Shown here piece by piece: positions 1-27,520 of a stretch of 64,000 bases of DNA. Origin of the DNA: Muraenolepis orangiensis (taxonomy: Eukaryota; Chordata; Actinopteri; Gadiformes; Muraenolepididae); NCBI GenBank assembly GCA_027704905.1, contig CM051001.1:33581684-33645683 (forward strand), in the 5' to 3' direction. Position numbers and translations under genes: made by a program. Position 1 is the first letter of the stretch. Each line of letters opens with the position of its first letter. The notes beneath the pieces were generated by a model. That model was not told the DNA's origin and searched no databases. It worked only from the letters and a program-made list of their open reading frames with translations.

Positions 1-233
1 ACGAGGGTCAACATACATTTTAAACGTCCATTGAAGTAGACAAAGTCAATTAGCATTAGTAGTCAAAATATTAATACGCTTTTGTTGAACCAGATATTGC
101 CTAGCCCATATAACTCTCAACACCACTGTCCAGATGCAGGTTTAGGCTCGTGTGTTTGTAAAAGCTTCTATAATAATAAAAAAAAAAAATATTATTAAAA
201 ATAATAATAAAAAAAATGAAAAACTGAAATAAC

Positions 234-14058
<13,825 letters not shown>

Positions 14059-14672
14059 GTTGTCATGGCTGTTTCCTGCCAAAAGAGGAGTGATTCAGGT
14101 TAGACGAATCAATATTTACATCCAGAATTAAACAACATAACGCAACCTTCCGAGTTCTTGTTGTGCCCTCACGCACTGACCGGTATTGATAGGCCATCAG
14201 TAGACGACCATTAAGGGCTCAACAATTTCGAGAGAATAGATCGACAATCACAATGAAGGCGACGGACGCCTTTCAAGAAGCATAGGTGGCATGTAGGACT
14301 GCATGCTCACCGATAACCCGACATGGCTGGCCTCCATTCTAAAAGGGCCGTTGGTGGCCAAAACAGAGGAGACCACTCCTGACATGCTGGCTCCACACAC
14401 CAAGCACTAACAACACCAGCTCCCGTGTTCCGATCGGATAAAGACCCGCTCGAAGCGACCGCCGATTCGCATATCGTTCGGGTAGGAGCGACCCAAGCTA
14501 CAGCGAAAGGTTGTGACACTGTGCCATCAGAGAAAGACTCTCAGGTCGACACAAGCTACAGCGCCACAGAGCCACATAGCAAGCTACTGTTCACTTGGAA
14601 AGGAACTCGTACCGGAACAAGTTTAAAACACAAATGCATCGACGAGGAGGGGGGGGGATGGCGAAAACTCAC

Positions 14673-14789
14673 CGTCCGGACGTCGGTGACCATGAAGCCC
14701 CCAGCGGGTGTGCGGTAGTCGGGCATAAAGCGGGTGTTCCCCTCGGCGTGTGGAGGCTCCTCGCTCCCAGGCCGGAGCGCAGCTCTCAT
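14673..14789 (-). other. nsd1: nsd1 5' non-coding exon carrying a 45-codon upstream ORF
   Basis: An open segment starting with ATG at 14789 ends at a good donor (ACG|GTGAGT, 14673/14672). Spliced to the nsd1 exon beginning at 14075 it stays open for six more codons and stops at TGA 14057-14055. That stop overlaps the inferred nsd1 start ATG (14058-14056) as ATGA. It is therefore either a 5' UTR uORF, or the true first exon differs from this one. The exon's 5' end is not determined; a short GC-rich leader runs to about 14830. Confidence 0.5.
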
Positions 14790-14799
14790 TCTCTCCCCT

Positions 14800-15740
14800 T
14801 CATCGCCTCATCAGCGGCGGCCCTTCAAAAAAAAAAACCCACTGTCACTTTAAAGACGAAAATAAGAAATAGATCTAGATTTCTTATTTCGTGTAAACAA
14901 TCAAAGTGCGATGGGGGAACTGGGCGTGCCACCATCGAGTCTCAATCATCTGTATATCCCTCTTTTAAGTACATGATTGTGTGTGTGCCTGCTGTCGTAG
15001 TGTTAAAGCGAGCCGACCGAGTGCCGTGTGTCGGTGAGCAGCGACCAATGGGCTCAGCGCCCCAACCCCCCGTCCGCAGCGGGCCGAGGCGCCCTCCTCT
15101 CCCCGGCCCCCCGCACCTCTCCCCCGGCCCCCCGCACACACATCCAGGTGCAATTACAACATCCGATGTCTTAAACAATGCATTATAATATTCCATCAAA
15201 TATGTCCATTTATGACAACGAATGCATGCTTTGTTATGGGAATTGATGCAATTTGTTTAGTGCTGCTTTGGTTGTATGTTGTTTTTTAAACGAGTTGCTC
15301 CACACATAGGGATGTGTGCACCTCTCCAGCCGACCCCCGGTATAGCGCTATGGAGAGAGGAGGCTGGGGGCTGCACGTCCCATGGAGGACAACGTGGAGC
15401 GCCATATTGCCTCTCGGGGTCTCTATGGCTCAGGAAATAGGCCGCTAGGCGCTTCAGAAAAAAAACATGTCTGTGCAATATCAACTGAGCGACTTCTGCT
15501 TCGAAAACACGACCGTTCCGCGTCGCCCGACGTGTTTGATGACAGTTTAAGAGGTAAACCCCAGTACTGTGTCGGTCCGAGCGTCCGCGGCAGGTCGTGT
15601 GTGAACAATGGGCCATGGTGCCGCAGAGGCCCGGTCCTCCGATCAGACAAAGCCCGTCAAGTCATCACCAGAAACCCTTCGCCCTGCCGGCCGACCCTCC
15701 GTCCTCCTGGTAGTATTCAGTCACCACTCGGCCATTGACC
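14800..15740. promoter_or_regulatory. CpG-rich nsd1 promoter region
   Basis: Directly upstream of the first nsd1 exon the sequence becomes GC- and CpG-rich (strongest about 15000-15160 and 15480-15720), in contrast to the AT-rich introns around it. No coding similarity is visible. Position and composition suggest a CpG-island promoter for nsd1. The C5orf24-homologue 3' UTR probably ends near 15770, where TTTATT (AATAAA on the minus strand) occurs, so the gap between the two transcription units is under 1 kb. Confidence 0.5.
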
Positions 15741-16779
15741 TCGACGTTGTGATATAAATAGGATTACTTTTATTTATTTTTTACCGAAAATAAAGACGTG
15801 AAAGTCCACTTCATTTTCACATGGGACGCTTTTCTGGTGGTTACAATCTTTTTTTTTTTTACAATCTCAAACACTACAACTTGAATGGCTGACGTGTGTG
15901 TATGACGTATGACGCGTATGGACGGCGAATACACACACGGCCGGACGATCAATTAAGACTGTTTTATGAAAGTTATTACACGGAAAATGGAGAGGCCTAT
16001 TATTGCCACACGATGGCGTGAGACACCTGGCGGTCACTGTAGGTATTGTACGCATGTTTAAGGTCTGAAATGACACTTTTATTTCGGTTTCACATACACC
16101 ACAGAAGCTTTTAACACATATTTCACAAAGAAATAATCTTTCAGTGAAGTTTAAATGTTTTTTTTTTTGCTAATGAACAGCATAACAACATATATATTTG
16201 CGTATCAAGTGATAGTATGAGGAATCAAAGGAAACAACGTAGGCTATTACAATACCCGGTCAAAACATATTCACAAAGTATAGAAATAACAATTTTGGTT
16301 TTTAAAAGAGTTAACCGTGTGCTGGGTTGTTCAATTCGTGATCATAAAAAAACAGCATTGGCCCCATTCCATTTCCTTATGTTTATCTTTTTTTTTCATT
16401 TACAATATAAAAATGAATCACATATTGCACTCAACAATACAAAAAGGACAACTACACTTCGACATAAGCCCAGGAAAATGTTTGGAATGGAAAGCAATAT
16501 GATGCATCGTAGCAAATCATGTAGAAATTAAAATTGAAAAGGCTTAACAACTAATACTTAAATACTTTCATTCCTACATTAATTTGATTGTATTCCTAAG
16601 CATGCATCACTGTCAAACAGGATGACATACGTTCTACATGGGTGTGTTTAGTCCTATGAGAAGAGGAAAGTAATGTCAAGACACAATGAAGAGTTAAGCT
16701 AATTTACATTGTTAAGTGCTCCACCTTCCATACACACAGAGAAAAAAAAGAAGAAGAACTAAGAAAGCCATCTGCAAAG

Positions 16780-17451
16780 CTACTCGTTGCTGTCTTCCAC
16801 CTTGTCACTGGCCTCACAGAGGTCTCTTTTCTGCATCATGCTGTAGGGAAAGGGTGTCACATCACAGCAGGTGTAATCCAGTTTCTTGGGAGTACAGTGG
16901 CTGAAGTTTACTATCTTGGTTGCATCACAAGTGGCCAGCCCCAGCTTCTTCAGGCGCGCCAGACTCTTGATGCTCCCCGGGGGCCGACCAGGACTAACTT
17001 TGTAGCCGGCTGCTTTGGTGGTGCCGAGGGGTCGTCCGGGACTCGTCTTGAAACCCGCGGCTTTCGTGGTCCCCAGTGGACGTCCAGTACTCGTACGGTA
17101 ACCGGCTAGTTTGGTGGTGCCCGCCGGTCTCCCCCTTTTGCCAGACTTGACAATACCTTTCCCCTTCTTCTTGGAGCCATCCGGACCGGGAGCCTCGCCG
17201 CCCATGATCCTCGCCGCGGGGGTCTGGAACTCGTTTTGGTTCTCTTGTATTTGGCATGTCATGGGTTTGTGCATGCCCTGTGGCAGCGGGGGGAGGTTGG
17301 CCAGGGAGAGCTGCAGGGACGGCGGGGGAGAAGAGTAGAACTTGTTGGACTGTGTGCTACACAAGTCGAAGTGCCCTGCAGAACGCTGACAATCCTCCGA
17401 CAGCCCGCTCATGCAATAGTCATTGCTGCTGCTGGTCACCTGGTGCATCAT
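16780..17451 (-). CDS. UPF0461 / C5orf24-like protein with AT-hook-like GRP repeats
   Basis: Single coding exon, 223 aa, recognised as the homologue of human C5orf24 (about 188 aa). Function is not established; it is probably nuclear. The N-terminal half is low complexity (MMHQVTSSS, SSPPPSLQLSL). The middle has four tandem units built on GRP cores: KRGRPAGTTK, TGRPLGTTKAAGF, SPGRPLGTTKAAGY and SPGRPPGSIK. They resemble AT-hooks and are almost invariant between human and fish. The C-terminus is FPYSMMQKRDL and then acidic. The acceptor (TGCAG|AAC at about 17456/17455) lies four bases upstream of the start ATG, so the 5' UTR is spliced from exon(s) nearer 17.75-18.0 kb. The long 3' UTR probably runs to about 15.77 kb. 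In human this gene lies near PPP2CA on 5q31, the same neighbourhood as here. Confidence 0.9.
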   Translation of the reverse strand: MMHQVTSSSNDYCMSGLSEDCQRSAGHFDLCSTQSNKFYSSPPPSLQLSLANLPPLPQGMHKPMTCQIQENQNEFQTPAARIMGGEAPGPDGSKKKGKGIVKSGKRGRPAGTTKLAGYRTSTGRPLGTTKAAGFKTSPGRPLGTTKAAGYKVSPGRPPGSIKSLARLKKLGLATCDATKIVNFSHCTPKKLDYTCCDVTPFPYSMMQKRDLCEASDKVEDSNE

Positions 17452-17899
17452 GTTCTGCAGGGGGGGAGAAACTAGTAGTAAACACCGAGGGGAAAAGAGG
17501 ACGGGTCGACATCACCAATCGTTTCTTTGTTAACACCAACACGTTTGCTTACGCACAGAAAGAGAGGAATTTGCGGAAACGCTTACTTTTGGACACAAAC
17601 TGTGCACCTAAAACAAACGGGTAACTACCGAGGACGAACAATATACAACATTTGATTACATGGTGTACTTAATTGTAGAAAAACGTCCCAGAGGTGAGAA
17701 CGCAAACATAGTATAGTTAAAAGCAGGAAAATGAAAAGATCGTACCTCATTTGTGGGCGGCTCATAGACTGGAAAGGGTTAAATTTGAATCAAATACAAT
17801 TTCTCTATTTGACAGCCACAACATGTTTTTCCAATAAAGCTTGTAAACTACGCCTGGTTATCTATTGACGTCGCCGCGAACGAAGTTCCGCAGTTTACC

Positions 17900-18010
17900 G
17901 TGGTTATTTCACGGTTTTATATCCATTTTGGCAGAGAGGTTTAGATAAGAGGCAGCCATTTTTGTCCAAAAAATAAAATGCAGTCATGGACTGCGCATGC
18001 GCCCGATACC
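17900..18010 (-). promoter_or_regulatory. C5orf24-homologue promoter: NRF1 site plus YY1 site
   Basis: A palindromic NRF1 site TGCGCATGCGCC lies at 17992-18003. About 28 bp further along transcription is a YY1-type CAAAAATGGCTGC (17952-17964). The YY1 element contains an ATG opening a 16-codon uORF that ends at about 17911. A plausible first-exon donor (ACG|GTAAAC) lies near 17903. A small possible UTR exon ends at the donor GAG|GTACGA near 17747. Confidence 0.5.
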
Positions 18011-18411
18011 TCGTTGAAACGTAACAGTCCACTTCAAACAAGGGTCCTTTTCTAACGTGTAGTCGGCGCACTAATTCTATAGTCTCCATGGCTTGAAGTC
18101 AGAGAAATAATTGCACATATTAGACAACTGGCTTCTAAAATTATTATCAAGGGTTAAATGTTGAGGTCGACCAGGTTCAGCCGTCCACCCCTCAAGTTCA
18201 ATTCACACAGATTATATATATATATATAATATAATTTTGGAGGACACCTTGTCAATAAAAGAACAAACAAGAGCCATTTCACACTTTTAATACATTAATC
18301 TGACTTTTTAACAATAGACACTGGCTTAAAATTACTTCCATAACCAGACAAGTAGCAATGTACATTTATAAGCAACTTTGCTGCATTCTTCTGTTAACCC
18401 ATCCACAGGAT

Positions 18412-21014
18412 TTAGGTTTCCCTGATGATCTTGGTGAGCTTCTGAATCTTGGTCTTGGTGGACATGTCCACGTAATTGTCTCCAATGCTGACAATCATGC
18501 CACCCAAGATGGAGGAATCCGTCTGCGGATGAGAAGAAAACATGAGAACACAGAAGCTCTCCAAAATACTTTAACAGGTATCCATTGTTTTGGGTGCAAA
18601 AAAAACACATACCTTAGTATCCAGTATGATGGTTTCACCCTTCTGGATGAAACCCTTGAGAGACACTTTCAGGTCAGCAAGGCTGGGGGCATCTAAAGCC
18701 TGGAATATAAAATAATTACATTAGTCATTTAGCAGACGCTATTATCCAGAGCGACTTAACAATAGTGTGTTTCAACAAAGGAAGGTAAGAGAACAACTCG
18801 TCACCAGAAGTCAAGTGCATTTCATTTCTGCATTTAAATTACCAAAGGTGACGGATGGTGTGAAAGTGTAGTTCCTCCACAGTGAGGATTATGCACTACA
18901 ATACAGTCCAACTAGCTCTGACCCGTTGGCTTACCTGAGCGGTGGTGACAGTGCAGATGACCTCTCCACGGTGAGCACTCATCATCTTGCCGTAGGCTGT
19001 GATGACACCAGCGGTCAGGGGCAAGCGGCCATTGTCAGACAAAACACCTACAGAGAACATAAGGGAAAAGAGATTGGGGGCTGTGATATGTGGTATAGCA
19101 GTATATACATTTAATTAAAGAGGCTCCACTATGTGCCAAGATAATGCACTTGGCAAAGCCCAGAGTTACATAGAGCTGCAACTAACGATAAATTTCATAG
19201 TTGATTAATCGATGAATCATTTAGTCTATAAAATGTCATAAAATGCAATTGCCATCACAAGTTACCAGAGTCCTGCTTTATCTGAGAAGTTGCTTAAGGA
19301 AAAAAAAAAAGTAAACAATTCCTTCGATAATAATCCATTAAACTAATGCTACATTGAGCCGCAAATGTTTGTAATTTGTACTTGATGAATGACTAATGAT
19401 AATCAAAATTAGATTATTATAAATGTTAAATTGTAGATCGCCAAATCTATTAAACTAATTATTCAACTCTTTCTCCAATCATAAGCATGGTCTCTTACCA
19501 ACTTTACAAGCAATCATCTCAACACATGGGAAAGAGAAGGCATTTATGTGGTCATCAAATTACTATATCGGCTTGACCAAGCTTTGAATTAGCATCTGGT
19601 GCACCCTGTTTACTGTTGAAAAAACAAACATTTCCTAAATTCTGATTTGTAATTCTGGGACACTTACTTTTGCATGTGAAATGCAGATTGAGAAGGTAAA
19701 AATGAATGCAACAATACGTGTACAATTTAAATCTAAATTGTGACATACATCTACACACACAGTGAAATGTGTTTCTCTGCATTTAACCCATCCTAGTATG
19801 AGGAGCAGTGGGCAGCTATTCTATATACAGCTCCCGGGTTACAGTGTCTTCAGGGGTCTGGTGCCTTGCTCAAGGACACCTTGGCAGTATGTAATGTGGT
19901 GTTTGGAATACGTTTATGTTGGCCTTGTCTCCTTTTTAGACCTAGTTTGAGCAGATCGGACCATATAGCTTAAAAGCGGTCATATTCTATCTATGATGGA
20001 CAGATAACTACCAGTTGGTATAGGCCGGTAAAGGTAAGCTGATCTGTCCATCATAGATCTGGGTGTGACTTTAGTCACATGTGCATTTTTGAGACTGCCT
20101 GTAATGGCTAAGGACACATACAATATGACCCACTTTAAGCTCACACTATAATGTACTCACGGATGAGGTTGATGGTGATGGGAGACACCTTAGCCTTGAT
20201 GAGAAAGTCAGTAAACGTCTTCTGCTTGACGCTGCGCTTCACATGAGGATTCATGACAACGCTAGACACCCTGGGATCCTTGATCAAGGTCTGAGGACAG
20301 AAAAGGTCAACGGTTCAAACCTTGAACATACCCTTAAACGCCAATATATATTAAAAAGAAAAGAAAAGGGCATTACATTCGGTGGGTTCCTTTAAAATCG
20401 CTCAATGGTTTAACATGGGATGTCATTTTTTTTTTTTTACATGTCACCATAGCAACTTACATTGACTTTGACGAGTTCCTGTTCAACTTGGTCCAACTGT
20501 TTCTGCTTGCTGGCCGCAGAGAACAGAGCGGTGGCATAGCGACCCTCGACTCCATAGACCTGGATAGGGGCCTTCATGTTGGGGGGAATAGAAGTCATCA
20601 GACATGGACCCAAACTACAGGAGTTTACATACATGTCAATCAACCCGTTACGTACGCAAATCCGGGTTTTTTGATAACCCAACTCACCTTAATCAAAACG
20701 GTTCTGGCCACAGACGTGCTGAACTGGCGGACCTGGGGAACCCAAACAGAGAGTTGACTTAAAGTGGGTCATCGTGACAGATCAGGAGGGTTTGAAGGTA
20801 GCTTGCTGGTTAGCAACACTGTTGAGGCTGCCATTCAAACCCCAAGGTCCCGTGGTCATTTAGCTAGATACCAAGTCCTGTGACCCCTCCCTGCACAGCT
20901 AAATGACTTATTAAACGACCCATAGGTTAACATACCATATGAGGCTTTCGTTATTGTTAATATGATCAAAATCATTGAACATCTTACCTGCTGTCCTAAC
21001 ATGAGTGCAGCCAT
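18412..21014 (-). CDS. atp5po: ATP synthase peripheral stalk subunit OSCP, mitochondrial
   Basis: OSCP links the F1 head to the peripheral stalk of mitochondrial ATP synthase (inner membrane, matrix side). Exons on the minus strand: 21014-20988, 20732-20688, 20571-20461, 20290-20161, 19047-18935, 18699-18613, 18522-18412. They join into 207 aa plus stop (human 213 aa). The N-terminus (MAALMLGQQ|VRQFSTSVAR) is Arg/Ser-rich and lacks acids, as expected of a mitochondrial presequence. Diagnostic stretches are VYGVEGRYATALFSAASKQ, GRLPLTAGVITAY, MMSAHRGEVICTVT and the C-terminal SSILGGMIVSIGDNYVDMS followed by TKTKIQKL. The start codon sits within a YY1-like element. Intron 4 (20161-19047) holds a SINE and a hAT-like relic. 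The gene is divergent from ppp2ca. Confidence 0.95.
18720..18835. repeat. Dispersed fish repeat (GTCATTTAGCAGACGCT family)
   Basis: Shares CATTTAGCAGACGCT...ATCCA.AGCGAC and GAACAACTCGTCACCAGAAG with a second copy at 58255-58385. Class is not determined. It lies in the atp5po intron between the exons at 18699 and 18935. Confidence 0.7.
19173..19440. mobile_element. Degenerate hAT-like MITE
   Basis: Starts with TAGAGCTGCAACTAACGATA and continues with GATTAATCGATGAATCATTT and TAAAATGTCATAAAATGCAA, the profile of a very common fish non-autonomous hAT-type element rich in ATTAATCG. The right end has decayed. It lies in atp5po intron 4. Confidence 0.5.
19745..19900 (-). mobile_element. SINE family 1, 5'-truncated, in atp5po intron 4
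   Basis: Reverse-strand body and tail of the family-1 SINE (CACAGTGAAATGTGTTTCTC, then GGGGTCTGGTGCCTTGCTCA). The tRNA-like head is missing. Confidence 0.75.
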
Positions 21015-21658
21015 TTTCTCCTACAGTAGTCGAGGGTATATCTTTATGCGCATGCGCGACAATATGTAGTACCCAATATTTCAGGACTTATGGGTAATGT
21101 AGTTCTTTAACGGCGTCATTCGTGCAGGCAGTGACTTTTTTTTGGTTGCATTTATTGGGTACTATCCATTGCTTAAAAGAAAAATAACAAATGACAATAT
21201 CGAATATCCTCATATTTTAGAGTTCAAACAGCTGCACACTATTTATTAATGGACTCGGACATGTTGGAGGCCCATGAGGTGACGTAAACACAGTTAGGGG
21301 CAGAAAGCATGGGAGAAACGGCAGGAATAGGTCGGTGAATTTGACTAAATGTGGTTTACTAAATATTAGTTTACTCCGGTGCACTGGAGAGATAATAATT
21401 AAGAACCCATGTTTGATGTTTGAATTATAAATCTGGAATCTGTGTTGGGTCGGGGACGAGATTAGTCCAGCTGCAATTGACGCATTCGTTTTTTTTTTTG
21501 AGAACACGTCCAGTGGCTGCGGATGATCCCATCTAAGCATCGTGGGTATATGCATATATGTATATTTATATATATTTATCCATATATCGTACATCAAGTG
21601 ATCTCATTTAAGAATTAAAGTGAGCCTGTTTGCTGGCTGATACAAATAAAAGCCCGAC
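21015..21658. promoter_or_regulatory. Divergent promoter between atp5po and ppp2ca
   Basis: Only 644 bp separate the two start codons. On the atp5po side are a perfect palindromic NRF1 site (TGCGCATGCGCG, 21047-21058), a YY1 motif overlapping the atp5po ATG (GCCATTTT, 21010-21017), and a ZNF143/Staf-like element (21091-21106; minus strand AGAACTACATTACCCA). NRF1 and YY1 sites are typical of nuclear genes for oxidative phosphorylation. The ppp2ca side is AT-rich with no evident TATA box at a sensible spacing. Binding is inferred from motifs only. Confidence 0.6.
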
Positions 21659-23830
<2,172 letters not shown>

Positions 23831-24502
23831 AGACAACGAGGCCTGACATGTGGAGGGTTAGGAAGGAGACTGCCGATGATGTACCATGTAGAGGTTCTGA
23901 AAGAAAAATGATTATTCATTACCCTATGGGCTATGGACCAACCCGTTCTGTGTCATTATCACCAGAAAAAATGCGGATTAGATCGCAACCGCTATAAACA
24001 CTACCATCCCCTCCACTGAACCCACTCTGCATGTTTTTATCGCTAGAAATTACAGTGAAAAATTAATATGTAACACACCTGCTGGTTTGTCGGGAAATGT
24101 GTATTTAAAGCGGATTATCTCATTCCAAGACTAATGCCTAAGTGTAATTAACCTTTGTGTTCCGATCTTGATGTAATCATGGTTTTGATGTGATGCCTAG
24201 TTAATATGAAGCGGCCTCTTTCACATGGCGTAGCCTCAAAGGTTGTGGTCAATTTAATGCAAATCTTTATTGTTGTGGTTTTTTTTAAACCGACACACAT
24301 GTTTATTGTGTGATGTGAGACGGTACAGTTAGATGGCAGACATTTATTTATCTTTGCATTGATGTGTTTGATGTTGATCACAAAGCATTGATGCCACATT
24401 CCCTTATGTTCTGGTGTGAGCTGCTTTGTGCTTTGCTGTATTTACTGGAGTTAATATATAGTTTATTTCGATAGGCAATATCTGTACCAATGATTCATGT
24501 AA

Positions 24503-24508
24503 AATAAA
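24503..24508 (+). terminator. Poly(A) signal AATAAA of ppp2ca
   Basis: A canonical AATAAA lies about 670 bp after the ppp2ca stop codon, followed by a T/G-rich stretch (GTTGTTCTGC). No other gene lies between. It marks the probable end of the ppp2ca 3' UTR. Confidence 0.6.
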
Positions 24509-24823
24509 GTTGTTCTGCAGCCCTTCTTATGACAAAGAATGCTTTATCACATATCCCATATGTATGTTTTAACGTAGCTCTATATTAGCATACACTCGTT
24601 CACACACAGGTTTGAACAGGGAGAAACTAAAGCCTCAAGCTTTACGTTTAAAGGTTGACTTTCAATTAGTTTCGTTGTCAATCAATCAAAAGTGTGAAAC
24701 AGAAGTATATATGTATTGCATTTAACAGATACAATTGTATACGCCTGTTAAATTATATATATCATATATAAACATTTTCAATCAATCATTACGTTATCTA
24801 AGCATGTGATATACACATTCCGT

Positions 24824-24839
24824 CCGCCAGGGGGCGCGC
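24824..24839 (+). promoter_or_regulatory. CTCF-like motif
   Basis: CCGCCAGGGGGCGCGC matches the CTCF core closely in forward orientation. It lies at the edge of the candidate sfxn1 promoter. Confidence 0.55.
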
Positions 24840-24844
24840 ATGTC

Positions 24845-24969
24845 ACTTGAATCGATCTGTGCTGCTGACGCCGCTGCACGTAAACGAGCACACGGCTGAG
24901 GCTCTTTGAGGAGGACACCGCCACTCTGCAAGCTGCTGAAACCGCGGCCGGTACAACGCTCGTAGTGCA
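24845..24969 (+). promoter_or_regulatory. Candidate sfxn1 first exon (non-coding) and promoter
   Basis: A short GC- and CpG-rich island (24820-24970) in an AT-rich gap ends in a strong donor (TGCA|GTAAGTG at 24969/24970). The first coding sfxn1 exon begins with an acceptor six bases before its ATG, so a non-coding upstream exon is needed. This is the best candidate. A CTCF-like site sits at its 5' edge. Confidence 0.4.
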
Positions 24970-25772
24970 GTAAGTGATGCATTTCACATTTGTTGTATCC
25001 AATGTACCGAATAGCAGAGATACAGCGAACGACGTATGTCTTAGATGACGTGTGTCCTCCAGCTGTGCAGCCAGAGAAGCGACAGCCCGCTGCATGTGTT
25101 GATGTGGCAGACTATGAGGCAGCTACTAGTTGAATTTGCACGCACAGCTGGGGACACAATGTCGTGGGTAACGAGCATGTGTGTCAATTGTATTATTTTA
25201 TGTTATTTCCCAAGCTGCCATTCGACCCTAATGTTGAAATGTAAACATTTTTGTAATAAAAAAAAAATGCACCCCGATTGGTATGTTGTGTGTTAACTAA
25301 TTGTCGTGCTTATCCAGCAGTTAAGCTGCAAACGTTGGACCAATTGATGCAATAGTAGTGCTTCTCTTGCTTCAACACAGGGCCTATTATTGATCTTTTT
25401 TTCCATACAATAGCTGGATAAGTGCGACTGTGGGATTTGCATTGACAGGATGATATGAGTAAAGCACCAGGCCTACGGGTTAATGTGTAGCCCCACTACA
25501 GGTCATCTATGATGGGGTCAGTCCGAGGGTCCAATGTGCTGATTAATGTCTGATCGACGCTCCACGCGATTTACAGCTTTGTATTAAACTGACACACAAA
25601 GACAACCATTTGCCACCCAGTGGTGATAATGAAGCAAAGGAGACCAGAGAAGGCAGAAGCCAAGTGGTGGTGGTGGTCGAACACCAGAAGGAGACCATGT
25701 CTGGTGATGAGGCACCCCGTGGCTTTTGATTCGATTTAGACATAGCGAATCGCCAATTATCCAGTCGGCTGA

Positions 25773-25774
<2 letters not shown>

Positions 25775-25842
<68 letters not shown>
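25775..25842. repeat. (AC)n microsatellite
   Basis: About 34 CA units, intergenic, upstream of the sfxn1 coding exons. Confidence 0.97.
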
Positions 25843-25845
<3 letters not shown>

Positions 25846-26311
25846 TTTATCGTCAATTCATTCAGCAGCCATCTTTGGTGCAATTGTCAAGCGAGCATTT
25901 CATCTCGTCGTCTTTATACCCTTTGCACCACTAAAGGCATCGCCTGTCGTTTCCCCCTCAATCTTTTGCACGTTGACTCGGTTCCATCCAGCTGCCGTGC
26001 TGCCTTGCCAATGCCACGCACGGTCAGAAATGGTTGAAAACCAGATGAGACTGGCTGGCTGACACTCCTCTTCTGCCCACATGTCGCTCTGTGTGCATCG
26101 TGCAAAACCTCCCGACGTCTGGGCCGGTGGGTGCACGGAAACACGCACAAGTCGCTTTTGTCGTATATATCTGGTCCTAGACGAGGGAACGTTATTCGTG
26201 TGGAACTTCAGTAGAAGTGAAGGAGTCATCGGTCAAGGCCAAATGACAGACGCCCCCCCCCCCCCCCTCTGCGTCGGAAGCAGGCGACGTAGTGCGCTTA
26301 CACCAACTCGC

Positions 26312-26329
26312 CCGCAGAGGGCGCTGTGG
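26312..26329 (+). promoter_or_regulatory. CTCF-like motif
   Basis: CCGCAGAGGGCGCTGTGG, forward orientation, 1.2 kb upstream of the first sfxn1 coding exon. Confidence 0.55.
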
Positions 26330-27520
26330 AGCGCAGATCGTTCTGCGTCCGTGAATCTCCGCTAAGTCACTCGTTAGTAGTTAGTAATATGTAATTAATT
26401 AGTAATATTGTAATATTAGAAAATAATCCATATGCTAGTGTACATAATAGTCTACTTATGTTATGTTGAACTTAATTTGCAAATACTGTCTTTAAGCAGT
26501 GCGCCTACTGAACTGCTAGGAGTGCTGCCACTATCATAACATGTCATTAACTAATATACTAACATAATTACACTGTCATACTCTGCTGAACTTTCTGGAC
26601 TCATATTCGTTACTCATTACAGTTACTGCACTGAATCCATGATGCTGCTGCACTACTGGCACTTTTAAATGCCTTTTGCACAATTCAACACTTTTGTTTC
26701 ATCCATCAGTCACTTTATTGTTTTTTTTATGTTCATTTTTATTGTGTATAGTATTTGTATAGTATTGTGTTGTGTAGAAGTTCATACTGTGGGAGGGAAT
26801 GGGGACTAAGCGTTCCATTGTACTTGTTGCAAATGGCAAATCTTGAATCTAAACAGTTTTCCAGGTTTCCATCTGAAACACATCGTGCAATTGTGTTGTG
26901 GTCTGATGGTCTGCTCTACTGTCATAACAAACAATGTGTGATAGCATGGCAATGACTTATACTCTTGCTTACTTAACACTTATGTGGTCAATTATTCTCA
27001 TGGATAGTTGCTGTGTGCAATTCAGAACTGAATTCAACTGGTTCAACTTACAAACCTGAAAATATTGTGTTGCAAGGTCAGACATTAAACAAACGAGAAA
27101 GACCAGTAAGAATACAAGATTGTGTAATAGGTATTAGGAACTCTCTATACTGAGTGAGTGCACAGTTACCTTTGGCCAAACTAAACTATTAGCAGCATTG
27201 ACAAGTACTGCTATTAGCTTACATGTGTGGGGTATGTCACTCATAACACAGGGTATATATAGACAACCATTTATTCAGCGTATTGGACTGAAGAGAAGCT
27301 TCATCTGCTACTCCTTACATCGACACATATATTGCTAAAAGTACTCCAGAAACGACTCCTAAAATGGGAACTATTCTAACAATGACGAGTAGCCAGACAG
27401 CTCCAAAGGCCTAGATTCCAGAAAAATCACAGCCCTCGCCGTGTCGAACATTACTTGTCGTACAGATGTCGAGTGGACGAGTGTTAGTAAGTTGTCTTCT
27501 TCAACTCCCACCAGGTAACC

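Larger units (their letters stand above)
23831..27514. other. ppp2ca-sfxn1 gap: ppp2ca 3' UTR, CTCF-like motifs, repeats
   Basis: 23831 to about 24530 is the ppp2ca 3' UTR. 24820-24970 is the CpG-rich candidate sfxn1 first exon. CTCF-like motifs lie at 24824-24839 and 26312-26329. 26640-26850 is a dispersed LINE-tail repeat. I see no coding exon here; 26850-27514 shows nothing recognisable and is either sfxn1 intron or intergenic. Confidence 0.5.

Noticed and set aside
14595..15188. 197-codon plus-strand frame over the nsd1 promoter
   Set aside because: It arises from CpG-rich sequence with few stops; there is no homology and it lies antisense to the first exon.
15885..15920. Cluster of TGACGT/TATGACG CRE-like half-sites
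   Set aside because: It lies in the probable 3' UTR of the C5orf24 homologue, 1 kb from the nsd1 exon. The repeats are short and could reflect TATGACG slippage, so they are not called as a regulatory element.
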